Positions 1 to 8,146 are shown, counted from the first letter of the stretch. The stretch: DNA of 41,646 nucleotides from Mycolicibacterium chlorophenolicum (GCF_001044235.1 NZ_JYNL01000005.1:1-41646), one strand, 5' to 3'. Numbers and translations: made by a program. The notes: a model not told the origin generated them from the sequence alone.

Positions 1-300
1 AGCGGATTCACGCTGCCCACCCACCGCAGCACAGCAAAATCAGTCTGACCGGACCTCAACAGGGTCGATCCACGGATTGAGGCTAAGTTCGACGCCGACC
101 CGGCGAACTACGCTGTTGCCTAACCCTTGATCGGCGATGGGTGGTGTGGCGCCCGGCGCAGATGCGCGCGGCGGGCATCACCCATCGCCGCATTTCGCGC
201 GACAATATCTGTGCACTACATCGGAACAGGAATCCGCTGGGATACGCGTAGGCCTGCGGTCCCGGGTGTCAATCCCGGGTGCACCATCTGGGAGGAACAA
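1..300. other. Left-edge region with no complete gene
   Basis: No complete gene is visible upstream of the CsoR-type gene. A short open frame at 49-123 on the plus strand reads as a plausible protein tail (ending ...DADPANYAVA) but is preceded in frame by a stop at 46-48, so it may be the eroded end of a gene lying outside the window. The last 40 bases hold a direct repeat, listed separately. Confidence 0.3.
261..281. promoter_or_regulatory. CCCGGGTG direct repeat before the CsoR-type gene
   Basis: CCCGGGTG occurs at 261-268 and again at 274-281, a 13-bp period, ending 19 bases before the ATG. GC-tract repeats just upstream of CsoR/RcnR-family genes are often autoregulatory sites. The role here is inference. 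The repeat does not match the ATACCC-type palindromes found elsewhere in the window. Confidence 0.3.
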
Positions 301-627
301 ATGCCCACATCAGCAACGAAACCCACACCCGCGCAGACGCCGCCGCGGCATGGCTACATGACGGACAAGGACCGCTACCTGGACCGTCTCAAGCGCATTG
401 AAGGACAGGTGCGCGGAGTGCACCGGATGGTCGCAGACGAGCAGTACTGCATCGACATCCTCACCCAAGTCAGTGCGCTGACCCGGGCACTGCAAGCGGT
501 CGCGCTCGGTCTGCTCGACGATCACCTCAAACACTGCGTACTAGACGCCGCGCACGCCGGGGGCGATGACGCCGACGCCAAGATCAAAGAGGCCACCGAC
601 GCCATCAATCGCCTGGTGCGCTCGTGA
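301..627 (+). CDS. CsoR/RicR-family copper-sensing repressor (DUF156)
   Basis: This 108-aa all-helical DUF156 protein is a predicted cytoplasmic repressor that leaves DNA when it binds Cu(I). The copper ligands of CsoR are present with exact spacing: Cys50, His75 and Cys79 (family pattern C-x24-H-x3-C; CsoR of M. tuberculosis uses Cys36, His61, Cys65). The N-terminal helix carries the typical YLDRLKRIEGQVRGV motif. The first 20 residues are a Pro/Thr-rich extension. The ATG at 301 was chosen because GGGAGGAA lies just upstream; a longer reading to 127 has no ribosome site. It is followed by the convergent Cys-rich DUF326 gene. Three ATACCC-type operators elsewhere in the window (2347, 28777, 29957) are candidate targets. 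Whether it is closer to CsoR or RicR cannot be told by eye. Confidence 0.93.
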   Translation: MPTSATKPTPAQTPPRHGYMTDKDRYLDRLKRIEGQVRGVHRMVADEQYCIDILTQVSALTRALQAVALGLLDDHLKHCVLDAAHAGGDDADAKIKEATDAINRLVRS

Positions 628-641
628 GTCGCGGGACGCGG

Positions 642-1049
642 TCAGCCCAGTGACGTCAGCAGCTGTCGGCAGGCTTGTTCACAACGCCGGCAGGACTCCG
701 CGCAAATGCGGCAGTGCTCATGGTGGTCGGCGTGGCGGTCACACTCGTCCCCGCAGGAGCGACATGCCGTGGCACACGCTTCTAGCATCAAGCGGGTCAG
801 GTTGGCGTCGTAACCGGTATGGCGGGACAGCACGTGCCCGGTCGCCGCGCACACATCGGCACAGTCGAGGTTGGTGCGCACACAGGTGGTGAGCTGCTGC
901 ACCGAGTCTTCACTGAGGCAGGCGTCGGCGCAGGCCGTACACGCTTGCGCGCACTCCAGACACGCCTCGATACAGGACGTCAACGCGGCGCGGTCGATAC
1001 CATCCAGGTCTTGCGGATAAGTTTCAAGCATCTTGCTCGCGGTACTCAT
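642..1049 (-). CDS. DUF326 four-helix Cys-rich protein, copper-storage (Csp) like
   Basis: This 135-aa protein has 18 cysteines arranged along helices in CxxxC and CxxC steps (for example CIEACLECAQACTACADAC) plus several His near the C-terminus (DRHADHHEHC). This is the DUF326 pattern shared with the copper storage proteins Csp1/Csp3, four-helix bundles that hold many Cu(I) ions in the core. No signal peptide is seen, so a cytosolic Csp3-like sink is most likely. The ATG at 1049 has GGAGGA four bases upstream; a longer open frame to 1424 is unsupported. The gene is convergent with the CsoR-type regulator, 14 bp away, which supports a copper role. Metal identity and stoichiometry are inferred from the family. 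Confidence 0.88.
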   Translation of the reverse strand: MSTASKMLETYPQDLDGIDRAALTSCIEACLECAQACTACADACLSEDSVQQLTTCVRTNLDCADVCAATGHVLSRHTGYDANLTRLMLEACATACRSCGDECDRHADHHEHCRICAESCRRCEQACRQLLTSLG

Positions 1050-1086
1050 ACCGTCCTCCATTTCCATGGCGCGTATCGCATGGGCT

Positions 1087-1134
1087 GACCGTGGCGTGGC
1101 CCACGGTCGACAGCCGCATACCCATCCCCCTATG
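1087..1134. promoter_or_regulatory. Inverted repeat and C-tract upstream of the DUF326 gene
   Basis: GACCGTGG (1087-1094) and CCACGGTC (1101-1108) form a perfect 8-bp inverted repeat with a 6-base loop, 38 bases upstream of the DUF326 start. Next to it, 1117-1134 reads CATACCCATCCCCCTATG, a C-tract flanked by CATA/TATG that resembles one arm of CsoR/RicR-type copper operators. It is a plausible promoter/operator; function is inferred. Confidence 0.35.
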
Positions 1135-1459
1135 GCCAAACCCCGTTTCGGTGATGGACAGGCGCCCCTGCAACGCACAACAGCTTCAGCGGCCCTCGCA
1201 CCGAATGCTGTTGATATGAAGCGGCTTTCGAATCGAAAGTCAGCACGCCTGGCCAACTTCTTGACCGCGTTGGACCCTGTGGAGGGTCGCGACGAACGAC
1301 GCTGCTGCCGCCGGGCCGTGTGCGCTAGCCACGCTGTGGTGGCACCGAGGAGTCGCGTCGAGCGTGAGGACGAATCGATTAGCATCTGTGTACCAGAACA
1401 GTAGATGTCGGTGCGGGCCGTCAACGCCGCGGTCCGCCGGTCCAGCCCAATGGAGGGAC

Positions 1460-1663
1460 GTGGGAAGGCTTCAAGCCATCGACCGCCAACTCGAACTGCT
1501 CAGCGCGGTCAGCGCGTCCATTCGCAGGCTCGGTGGCCACCCCGACACCTCCTTGATCGATGAGCTTCTCGATGAACGCTGGGAATGCCAGTGGCAGCTA
1601 AGCGATGTGCCGGCCACGGTGAGAACGGACCACGGTGCTGCAGCCTTTCGTGACGCCGGTTGA
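1460..1663 (+). CDS. Small hypothetical protein (67 aa)
   Basis: The reading frame from GTG 1460 gives a hydrophilic, mainly helical protein (starting GRLQAIDRQLELLSAVSASI; later DTSLIDELLDERWECQWQL) with one cysteine and no signal peptide or membrane segment. GGAGGG lies immediately upstream (tggagggacGTG), somewhat close to the start. The same frame is open back to 1364 but without a good start. I do not recognise the family. It is isolated between the DUF326 gene and the rhodanese lipoprotein on the opposite strand. The composition looks coding, but a chance frame in GC-rich DNA cannot be excluded. Confidence 0.42.
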   Translation: MGRLQAIDRQLELLSAVSASIRRLGGHPDTSLIDELLDERWECQWQLSDVPATVRTDHGAAAFRDAG

Positions 1664-1752
1664 CCCATGTCTTTGGGGGCGTCGGCGCGACTCAGACTTC
1701 CTGTGACGACGAGGCGCGCAGGCGGGCGTCGGTTCGTCGAACCCGCAGATGG

Positions 1753-2208
1753 TCAGCGCCACACCAGGGTGCGGCCGCTTTGCTCCCAGGCCTGCATTCC
1801 GCCCGCTAACTCCACCACGTCGTGATACCCCAGGTTGGCCAGAGTTGAGGCGGCGATAGTGCTCATCCGTCCGGTACGGCAGTAGACCGCCAGCGCAGTG
1901 CTGCGAACGGTCGGCAACCTGTTGATCTGCGCCTCGATTTGGTCGAACGGAATGCTGAGATCCGTGCCTGCGATGTCGCCTTCGTAGGGCACGTGCACAT
2001 TGATGGTGACCCGCTCGGGTGCGGCGATAGCCTCGGCGAATTGTTGCGGTCCGATTGAGCGCGGTGCGCGAGCCGCAGTATCGGTCTGTCCTACCGGCGG
2101 CGGTGTCGACGACGATGTCAGCGGTTCGGCGGGAGAACCGCAGCCAACCAGTGTCAGCACCGCACCGACGATGGCGACGTGGACACGGACGCTCGGGATC
2201 GACGACAT
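1753..2208 (-). CDS. Rhodanese-domain lipoprotein
   Basis: This 151-aa protein has an N-terminal signal peptide with lipobox LVGC (Cys about residue 18), a Ser/Pro/Thr linker, and one rhodanese-like domain ending in the active-site loop CRTGRMS with its catalytic cysteine. It should sit on the outer face of the membrane and handle sulfane sulfur or thiol chemistry; the acceptor is unknown. Start: ATG 2208 gives a clean signal peptide, and the preceding GGAGGTG is almost adjacent; GTG 2217 in the same frame is an alternative and would fit a near-leaderless mRNA. A BlaI-type operator (2223-2239) ends 14 bases upstream of the ATG, so expression is probably tied to that regulon. Confidence 0.85.
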   Translation of the reverse strand: MSSIPSVRVHVAIVGAVLTLVGCGSPAEPLTSSSTPPPVGQTDTAARAPRSIGPQQFAEAIAAPERVTINVHVPYEGDIAGTDLSIPFDQIEAQINRLPTVRSTALAVYCRTGRMSTIAASTLANLGYHDVVELAGGMQAWEQSGRTLVWR

Positions 2209-2222
2209 CACCTCCACTATCG

Positions 2223-2239
2223 TACTAAGCCCGATAGTA
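2223..2239. promoter_or_regulatory. BlaI-type operator: rhodanese lipoprotein
   Basis: TACTAA-GCCCG-ATAGTA, a 6-5-6 inverted repeat of the TAC-N11-GTA class. It lies 14 bases upstream of the rhodanese ATG, so it would cover the promoter or transcription start. Confidence 0.75.
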
Positions 2240-2346
2240 GGTCGAAGCCTCGCCCCACCACGTCATCGTGACGACGCTGAACCGGGATCGCACTCTCCCA
2301 TCCGCTGCCAGGACCGTCGTGGCCTGTACGCGGCACTGCTCAACGG

Positions 2347-2363
2347 ATACCCTCAGGGGGTAT
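2347..2363. promoter_or_regulatory. CsoR/RicR-type copper operator: 51-aa Cys protein
   Basis: ATACCC-TCAGG-GGGTAT is a perfect 6-bp inverted repeat with a 5-bp spacer, 25 bases upstream of ATG 2389. It resembles the TACCC/GGGTA palindromes bound by the RicR copper repressor in mycobacteria and matches the site at 29957-29973. Confidence 0.75.
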
Positions 2364-2388
2364 TTCGTGGTGTGGAGAGGAGATAGGG

Positions 2389-2544
2389 ATGAGCACAGAT
2401 GTGAAGCCCAAGGCGGCGGGGCTGGTACGAGTTGCGCGGCATCCTATGGTTCGCGCGGTCGTCAAGTGCGCGGTGATGTGTGCACTTGGCGCCAACACCA
2501 GGCAACGGCGCGCCGTGAAGCACGACAACAAGTGCTGCCCATGA
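2389..2544 (+). CDS. 51-aa Cys-containing small protein under a copper operator
   Basis: The frame opens with ATG at 2389 after GGAGAGGAGATAGGG and encodes 51 residues: a basic helix-like N-half (VRVARHPMVRAVVKCAVMCA), then a basic linker (NTRQRRAVKHDNK) and a C-terminal CCP. Possible metal ligands are Cys27, Cys31, Cys49, Cys50, His18 and His45. It is not MymT by sequence and I do not recognise a family. A copper-type palindrome (2347-2363) sits directly upstream, the arrangement seen for small copper-induced proteins of the RicR regulon such as MymT and SocAB. I infer a small Cu(I)-binding or copper-chaperone role. The frame is short and has not been checked for conservation. Confidence 0.6.
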   Translation: MSTDVKPKAAGLVRVARHPMVRAVVKCAVMCALGANTRQRRAVKHDNKCCP

Positions 2545-2740
2545 GGACCGGGCTCTGGGTGCCGTATCGCCGTCCGTCGATGGCGAGCGATCCTCCGCAT
2601 CTGAATTGAACACTTCAGCGGCAAGTTCAGTGCGACGTGGATGCACAGTGGCGGCGGAGTCCGTCACCACCGTGCCGCCGGATCCCAGAAGCGGGGAGGG
2701 CGTGGCCCCCGATGATGAGACCACCCCCGCCCCGCCATGG

Positions 2741-3040
2741 TCAGCAGGACGCGTCGACGTAGACCGTCGTGTATAAAACGCGCTCAACAGTTTGGTCCCG
2801 CCGATTCTGGCGAAACTCGGTGACCTCGCGGCCCGGGCGCACCCCGCTGACCGTGCACTTCTCCAGCGGTGCTGTCCCCACCTTGTTGAGGATCACCTTG
2901 TAGCCGTTGGACTCCAGTCTGTTGACAGTGTCCTGTACGGAATCGGGCCCGGCCGGCGCTGCGGCGGCCGGTTGTGCGGCCGCGATCATGAATGTGGCGA
3001 TACCAGACAGAGCAATAGTCGCCAGTGCGGTCATCTTCAC
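2741..3040 (-). CDS. Small secreted protein of unknown function
   Basis: This 99-aa protein has a clear Sec signal peptide (residues 1 to about 28, ending AAAAP) and a short mature domain with two cysteines (EKCTVSGVRPG and a C-terminal DASC), likely disulfide bonded. It looks like the many small secreted proteins of mycobacteria whose mature part starts with SVQDTVNRLESNGYKV; no function is known to me. Start GTG 3040 has AAAGGAG seven bases upstream. Two overlapping BlaI-type operators at 3073-3104 lie 33 bases upstream, placing this gene in the shared regulon. A noncovalent wall- or enzyme-binding role is possible but unsupported. Confidence 0.82.
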   Translation of the reverse strand: MKMTALATIALSGIATFMIAAAQPAAAAPAGPDSVQDTVNRLESNGYKVILNKVGTAPLEKCTVSGVRPGREVTEFRQNRRDQTVERVLYTTVYVDASC

Positions 3041-3072
3041 GGTTGTTCTCCTTTCGCGTACTTCAACGCATA

Positions 3073-3104
3073 TACGGCTGCGCTCAGTACGTAGCTAATC
3101 AGTA
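3073..3104. promoter_or_regulatory. Tandem BlaI-type operators: small secreted protein
   Basis: Two overlapping TAC-N11-GTA boxes: TACGGC-TGCGC-TCAGTA (3073-3089) and TACGTA-GCTAA-TCAGTA (3088-3104). They share a GTAC core and are offset by 15 bp. They lie upstream of GTG 3040. An additional exact repeat, GTAGCTA/TAGCTAC, lies at 3091-3109. Confidence 0.7.
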
Positions 3105-3465
3105 GCTACATCGAGAATACATGGTTGCGAACCCATGCCAAGACCCGCGCGCCACGATTCGGTAACGAGTTAACGTCATATGCGCCAAGGCTTTTCGAAG
3201 AGTCCACATAGCTGCTCGCAGTGGTGCCGTGGGCAGGGCAGCAGCAGGCCGTCACGACCGCTCAGCAAACGCCGCGGTTAGTCACCGGGGCCGCGGGGGT
3301 CCCCATGGGTCGGGCTGAATCCGACTGTGTTCCCGGTTCTGGCGGAACAGTTTGGAGTAAGGTGCGTTATCACATCGAATGGGCGGCCCTAGCTGGCGGC
3401 GACCCATTTCGGATTCCTATGTCGTGCTCACGCCGACGCACGCGCCGGCACCTGACCGCGATGCC
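3105..3465. other. Gene-free stretch between the secreted protein and the MFS gene
   Basis: I see no supported gene, operator box or repeat in this 360-bp stretch. Open frames running through it on the plus strand are antisense extensions of the MFS gene and have no ribosome site. Confidence 0.4.
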
Positions 3466-4725
3466 TTATCGTCGCGCCGATGTAGCCAGTACTGGCTGGG
3501 GCGCGAGATGGCCACGGCGGTCAAGTCGATGCAACGCAAGTGCCGCCACCAACCCAACCAATGCCAGTCCGCCCCAGAGCAGTTCGTCTGCACCGGCGTC
3601 GCGCGCGGCCTGCAGGAGTGCACCGGTGGCCAGATTGCCGGCCAGAATGCCCACTCCCACTATGGTGTTGTAGAACCCGTAGTGTGTCGCGACGAGGCGG
3701 TTGCCCGCCAAGGACACCACCGTGTCCATCTCGAACGGGAAGACCGCTGCCGATCCGACCGCCAGCAGCCCTGCTGCCATCAGCAATGCCACGATGGCCG
3801 CAATGGCACCAAAGCGCCCGCCATGGGGAACCACCAGCAGCGGCACGAACGACGCAGACAGGATGAGCATGCCGATCATCAGCGATCGTCCGGCGCCCCA
3901 GCGGGCCGCGAACCATCGCGTGATTCGCAGCTGCCCGCCCACCGCGACGAGCCCGGAGACGACGAAGACCGCGGCAACCAGCAGTGATTCGTGTTGCGGT
4001 GCCAACGCTGCAGCATGTAGCGGCAGGGCCAAATAGACCTGGAAACTCAACACATAGGACCCGATCATCGCTGCGGCGAACCACAGGAATGATCGGTTGG
4101 CCACGACGATGCGCCAGTCATCGAGGATCGCCGTCTTCTCGGCGACGGGGCTGGCGCTATGTTGTGGCAAGGCGAACAGCTGCGCCACGGTGAGCACGGC
4201 GAACACTGCGGCCGCGACGGCAGCGGCGATGCGGAAGTCCACCACCATCAGGGCCAGCCCTGCCAGCGGGCCCGCCAGGATGCCCGCCTGATAGAACATG
4301 TTGAACATGGCGAACGCTTCGACTCTGCGCTCTTGCGAATCGGCCGCCAGGTAGGCGCGCACCGCCGGATTGAACAATGCTCCTGCGAAACCCGTTGCCG
4401 CCGAGGCGATCAGAACAGCGGGCAGCGAATGCGCGAATATTAAGAGCCCAAACCCCGCGGTGCGCAGCAGGCAGCCGGCCACGATGAGCGGCTTGTAGCC
4501 AAGCCGGTCGGCCAGCGTTCCGCCGATGATGAACATGCCCTGCTGGGAAAAGTTGCGCACACCCAGAACCAGACCGACCGCCCACGCCGCCAGTCCCAGC
4601 GGCCCCGCCAGATAGCCGGCCAGATAGGGCATCAGCATGTAGAACCCGAGATTGATGCCGAACTGGTTGACCATCAGCAGTCGGCTGGGCCAGCCGAAGC
4701 TGCCGAATTGTCTGACGACACCCAT
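3466..4725 (-). CDS. MFS transporter, Rv0849-like
   Basis: This 419-aa integral membrane protein has about 12 hydrophobic segments and the MFS signature GGTLADRLGYKP in the loop after helix 2 (about residues 68-79). The length equals that recalled for M. tuberculosis Rv0849, and it follows a cysK2-like gene and an lpqS-like gene as in Rv0847-Rv0848-Rv0849. ATG 4725 overlaps the cysK2 stop (ATGA), so the two are translationally coupled. Substrate unknown; export of a sulfur metabolite made by the preceding enzyme, or a metallophore-type role, is plausible from context only. There is no gene between its 3' end and 3040. Confidence 0.9.
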   Translation of the reverse strand: MGVVRQFGSFGWPSRLLMVNQFGINLGFYMLMPYLAGYLAGPLGLAAWAVGLVLGVRNFSQQGMFIIGGTLADRLGYKPLIVAGCLLRTAGFGLLIFAHSLPAVLIASAATGFAGALFNPAVRAYLAADSQERRVEAFAMFNMFYQAGILAGPLAGLALMVVDFRIAAAVAAAVFAVLTVAQLFALPQHSASPVAEKTAILDDWRIVVANRSFLWFAAAMIGSYVLSFQVYLALPLHAAALAPQHESLLVAAVFVVSGLVAVGGQLRITRWFAARWGAGRSLMIGMLILSASFVPLLVVPHGGRFGAIAAIVALLMAAGLLAVGSAAVFPFEMDTVVSLAGNRLVATHYGFYNTIVGVGILAGNLATGALLQAARDAGADELLWGGLALVGLVAALALHRLDRRGHLAPQPVLATSARR

Positions 4726-5834
4726 CACCGCACACTCCGCACCGGATCGACCACATGGAGGCACCGCGTCCAGGAGTGAACGACCTGATCGGTCGGATCG
4801 GTGATGACGGCCGGCTCTTCCGGTGGTTGTCCACCGACAAGGCCGTGCTGGCGGCAATAGTCGTCGTTGTAGACGGTGTCGAAGTAGCGTTGCGGGCCGT
4901 CGGGGAAGACGGCGGCGATGGCCGTATCCACCGGGTGAGTTCGGGCGACCCAGCCGGCGACCAGCGCGACTGCGCCCACACTCCACCCGCCACTGGCGTA
5001 GTGGGTTGCCGCCAGCGTGCGGCAGGCCCACACCGCCTCGGCCGGCGCCACCCAGTGCACCTCATCGAAGGCGTCGTAATCCACGTTGCGCGGATAGATG
5101 CTCGAGCCCAGTCCACGCATCAACCGAGTGGCCGCGGGCTGGCCGAAGATGGTCGACCCGACGGTGTCCACCCCGATCAACCGCAGATCAGGATTGAACT
5201 GCCGCAGCACTCGCGCCACTCCGGCGGAGTGCCCGCCGGTGCCCACTGAACACACCAGCACGTCGATCTCGCCGAGCTGGGCGTGCAACTCGAGGGCCAG
5301 GCCCTGGTAGGCCTCCACGTTGTCGGGGTTGTTGTACTGGTCGGGGTACCAGGAGTGCGGGTGGGCGGCCAGCAGTTCGGCGACGCGGTCGCGGCGGGCC
5401 TGCTGCCAGCCGCCCTGCGGATGAGGCTCGGTCACCACATCGATGTCGGCGCCGTAGGCCGACAGCATCCGGTGCATCATCGGCTCCATCCCCGGGTCGG
5501 CGACCAGGGTCACGGGGTGGCGGTACACGGTGCCGGCGAAGGCCAGCCCCAAACCTAGTGTGCCGCTGGTGGATTCCACGATGCGCGCACCTGGACGAAG
5601 GTCACCGCGGGCCGTTGCCTGCTCCACCATGTGCATGGCTGGCCGATCTTTCATGCCGCCGGGATTGAATCCCTCCAGCTTGGCCCAGAAGCCGCGCTGA
5701 TCGTCACTGAACGGTGAGGATATCCGCAGCACAGGAGTGTTTCCCACCATCGTGGCTAGCCGGTGATTTCGGCCGAGCCCGCGGTGGCGCGAGAAGTGAA
5801 GATCGCTGGAATGGATGGACAGAACATCAGTCAT
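4725..5834 (-). CDS. cysK2: PLP-dependent cysteine synthase family protein, CysK2-like
   Basis: This 369-aa fold-type II PLP enzyme has the lysine motif GGMKDRPA, a phosphate/substrate loop [12 protein letters not shown], and the glycine-rich PLP phosphate motif [10 protein letters not shown]. Gene order (lpqS, this gene, MFS) and length match M. tuberculosis cysK2 (Rv0848, 372 aa), which makes S-sulfocysteine from O-phosphoserine and thiosulfate. The start ATG 5834 is chosen because the protein begins at the usual place; an in-frame extension to 5894 exists. The ribosome site is weak. It overlaps the MFS gene by four bases. The nearby rhodanese lipoprotein is also a sulfane-sulfur protein, which suggests a thiosulfate/persulfide theme. 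Substrate assignment is by synteny. Confidence 0.85.
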   Translation of the reverse strand: MTDVLSIHSSDLHFSRHRGLGRNHRLATMVGNTPVLRISSPFSDDQRGFWAKLEGFNPGGMKDRPAMHMVEQATARGDLRPGARIVESTSGTLGLGLAFAGTVYRHPVTLVADPGMEPMMHRMLSAYGADIDVVTEPHPQGGWQQARRDRVAELLAAHPHSWYPDQYNNPDNVEAYQGLALELHAQLGEIDVLVCSVGTGGHSAGVARVLRQFNPDLRLIGVDTVGSTIFGQPAATRLMRGLGSSIYPRNVDYDAFDEVHWVAPAEAVWACRTLAATHYASGGWSVGAVALVAGWVARTHPVDTAIAAVFPDGPQRYFDTVYNDDYCRQHGLVGGQPPEEPAVITDPTDQVVHSWTRCLHVVDPVRSVR

Positions 5835-5954
5835 ATGAGTTATCGCTTCTGCATCGAAGCCGCGACTTGGACTTGGGTGCGCGGCAGCTGACAATGGGCA
5901 GCGGTTACCGACCGGCCGTGCCCGTCTGAGCGCGGTCGGTCTGGCGCTGCCCGG

Positions 5955-6401
5955 TCAGCGCCGCGAAATGCAGAAGCGGGCCAGCAACTGGCGGCCCGAT
6001 ACGACAGGGCCAAGTCCACGCGGTGGACCGCGCACCGCTGCCCAGATCCCGTGCCCGCGGTACAGCCACGCCGCCGCGACGGCGACGGCCAACCCCAGAG
6101 CCACCAGCACGGTGGCGACCCGCGGCACCACGGCGGTGGCGAAGGTGTCGGGTGAGATCGCCGCTGAAGCGTGTTGAAAATGTGGGTGGTCCATCACCAC
6201 AGCAAACTCGTGAGACACTGCTGTCGTCACTGCGTGAGGACCGTGGTCATCTGGACCGTCCGACCACGGCAACGCTACGTCACTGCCGATAAGCAGCACC
6301 CAGAAAACAACCGCCAGCGCTAACGCCGACTGCAGTCGCTTCCTCGTGGGGGCGTCGTTGTACCTCACAATGTCGCCCACTGTAGCAGCTTGTACGGGCA
6401 T
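5955..6401 (-). CDS. lpqS: LpqS-like membrane protein of the copper response
   Basis: This 148-aa protein has one N-terminal hydrophobic segment (LALAVVFWVLLIGSDVALPW), a His-containing outer segment (HEFAVVMDHPHFQH), a second hydrophobic segment, and a C-terminal tail RQLLARFCISRR. The tail with its conserved RFC and the HEF...DH segment match my recollection of M. tuberculosis LpqS (Rv0847), a RicR-regulated copper-induced protein. As in M. tuberculosis it precedes cysK2 and the MFS gene on the same strand, with a 120-bp gap. There is no classical lipobox. ATG 6401 directly abuts CGGAGG, so the true start may be downstream. A BlaI-type box (6581-6597) lies 180 bp upstream; I see no clear copper box here. 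Confidence 0.78.
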   Translation of the reverse strand: MPVQAATVGDIVRYNDAPTRKRLQSALALAVVFWVLLIGSDVALPWSDGPDDHGPHAVTTAVSHEFAVVMDHPHFQHASAAISPDTFATAVVPRVATVLVALGLAVAVAAAWLYRGHGIWAAVRGPPRGLGPVVSGRQLLARFCISRR

Positions 6402-6991
6402 CCTCCGTAGGTCCCCAAGTCGAGTCCATGTCGTTACGCGCTTGCGATTCGCGGATGTGAACCGGCCGAGCAGGCGATATATGCCGACTATGTGATCTGC
6501 ATGACTATCTCAGTGCGGCAACTCTTTTCACTAATTGTCTATGTGCGACAAGCTTGTGAAACTCATATGCGCAGTCCACCTACTGTTCTGGTACGTAGCA
6601 ATCAGCTGGCGGCAAGCGTGACGACTCCCGAAGTCGGGCCTCGACTGCCACCGCGCCCTTGCGTGTCGTATCCGCCATGTCTCACTGGCACCCGCAATCC
6701 CATTATTAACAGGCCGGTGGCTGGGGCGGTGCGGCGATCACGCGCATCGGCAAGCCGCTAGCCCATCCTGTGGCACCGCTCAACGGGTACAGAAATGCCC
6801 CATAAAGGAGCTCAGCCCCACACAGATGGGCGATTGGGGGCCGCTCAACGCGAGTATCCAGCTAACTTTTGCGCACGGGTGTGAGTGTTAACTATGCGGC
6901 CGTATGGGCGTCACCACGCCCGGGCGCGACAATCACCGGTTGACTGGGCGGATGCGGTGAGCCGCCGTCAGGATCCGGGTGTCCTGCTGAG
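6402..6991. other. Long gap between lpqS and the deacetylase gene
   Basis: About 590 bp without a supported gene. It contains one BlaI-type box at 6581-6597. The stretch 6480-6570 is clearly richer in A and T than its surroundings. Open frames such as 6492-6761 lack ribosome sites and coding character. Confidence 0.4.
6581..6597. promoter_or_regulatory. BlaI-type operator in the lpqS upstream gap
   Basis: TACTGT-TCTGG-TACGTA (TAC-N11-GTA). The only clear downstream gene is lpqS on the minus strand, 180 bp away; a plus-strand target is not evident. Confidence 0.55.
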
Positions 6992-7867
6992 CTACGCCGG
7001 TGGACCGCCCGGATTCTGGTTGGGAATGTCGGTGATGGGCAGGTTGGGCGCCGGTTTGGGTGAGGGGGTGTCGGGCAGTGTCGGAATCCGGTCGGCGGGA
7101 ATGTCGGCGATCGCGTTGGCTGGCGGGCCGTTTTCCCGGCCTCCGTAGCTGCTGCCGGGTGCGCGGTCGCCGAGCAGGTGGCTCACGGTCACCATGTGAT
7201 AGCCGTTGGCGATCAGTACGGGAAGAAATTGATACACCAGGTCGACTGTGCTGGAGTAGGTGTCGTGCAGTAGCACCACCGAGCCGGGTTTGATTTGGGT
7301 TTTGAGCATGTAGGTGGTGGCTGCCAGGTTGGCGTCGTTGATCCAATCGAAGGGAATGACGTCCCAAAGGATTTCAGCCAGACCCTGTTTTCCTGCTTCG
7401 GCGCGTACGGCGTCGTTGGATAGTCCGCCGGCCGGGCGGTACAGGTTGGGGGCGTGACCCGTTGCGGCCGCAATCGCCTCGGTGGCTTTGCGTAATTGGC
7501 TGGGGATATCGGCGACCGGGATGGTGGTCATGTTGGGGTGCTCCCAGGTGTGGCTGCCAACCTCCATGCCGGCGTCGGCGATGCGCCGTGCCGCGTCGGG
7601 GTCGGCGGCGACCTTGTTGCCGATGAGGAAGAAGGTCGCCTTGGCGCCTTGGTCGGCCAGGACTTGGAGCAGCCGGTCGGTGAAAGGTGTCGGTCCATCA
7701 TCGAACGTCAGGGCCACGCACTTGTATTTGGCGCAATCCACCTCGTCGGCGCCCAGCCGCTGTTGGCCGCGCGCCCCCTCGACCATGAACGCGGCCACGA
7801 TCACGATCACCGCGACCAGCACGCCCAGCTGCCACCACAGGCCCTCACTAAAACGCCGCAACCGCAT
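6992..7867 (-). CDS. Polysaccharide deacetylase (CE4/NodB), Rv1096-like
   Basis: This 291-aa protein has an N-terminal membrane anchor (residues about 13-32), then a CE4 deacetylase domain with all five motifs: TFDDGP (first metal Asp and catalytic base), SHTWEHP (metal His pair), RPAGG, WDVIPFDW and LLHD. The tail is Pro-rich (LPDTPSPKPAPNLPI). Length is the same as I recall for M. tuberculosis Rv1096, which deacetylates peptidoglycan and confers lysozyme resistance. It should act outside the membrane on wall sugars. ATG 7867 is preceded by AAAGG. A BlaI-type box (7911-7927) lies 44 bases upstream, putting it in the island-wide envelope regulon. Confidence 0.92.
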   Translation of the reverse strand: MRLRRFSEGLWWQLGVLVAVIVIVAAFMVEGARGQQRLGADEVDCAKYKCVALTFDDGPTPFTDRLLQVLADQGAKATFFLIGNKVAADPDAARRIADAGMEVGSHTWEHPNMTTIPVADIPSQLRKATEAIAAATGHAPNLYRPAGGLSNDAVRAEAGKQGLAEILWDVIPFDWINDANLAATTYMLKTQIKPGSVVLLHDTYSSTVDLVYQFLPVLIANGYHMVTVSHLLGDRAPGSSYGGRENGPPANAIADIPADRIPTLPDTPSPKPAPNLPITDIPNQNPGGPPA

Positions 7868-7910
7868 TCAAGGCACCTTTCCGCGCCCGCTTTTCCTGCC
7901 GGCGCGCTGT

Positions 7911-7927
7911 TACTGAGCGCGACCGTA
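7911..7927. promoter_or_regulatory. BlaI-type operator: polysaccharide deacetylase
   Basis: TACTGA-GCGCG-ACCGTA (TAC-N11-GTA), 44 bases upstream of the deacetylase start. Outer half-sites match; inner bases are less symmetric than in the best boxes. Confidence 0.5.
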
Positions 7928-8146
7928 AATGGTTGCAGGGCGCCCTGTCCAGCCAGTACTGGCAGCCGATTCACATGCTGGCGCGCCGTCCTCCGCAGGC
8001 GGGTACCGGAAACCGTTGTCCTCGCATGCTTTAGTCCGGTGGGAGTCGGCGACCCCGCCTGTGTCGATGCGGCCCCACAGCTTGCTGGTGCGGCAGCTCG
8101 ACGGACTCGTACCATGGCGGAAGTCCAGCCAATCGCGGGAGACCAC

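Noticed and set aside
6492..6761. 89-aa frame spanning the BlaI-type box at 6581
   Set aside because: The box lies inside it, there is no ribosome site, and the sequence is Arg/Pro/Ser-rich without domain features.
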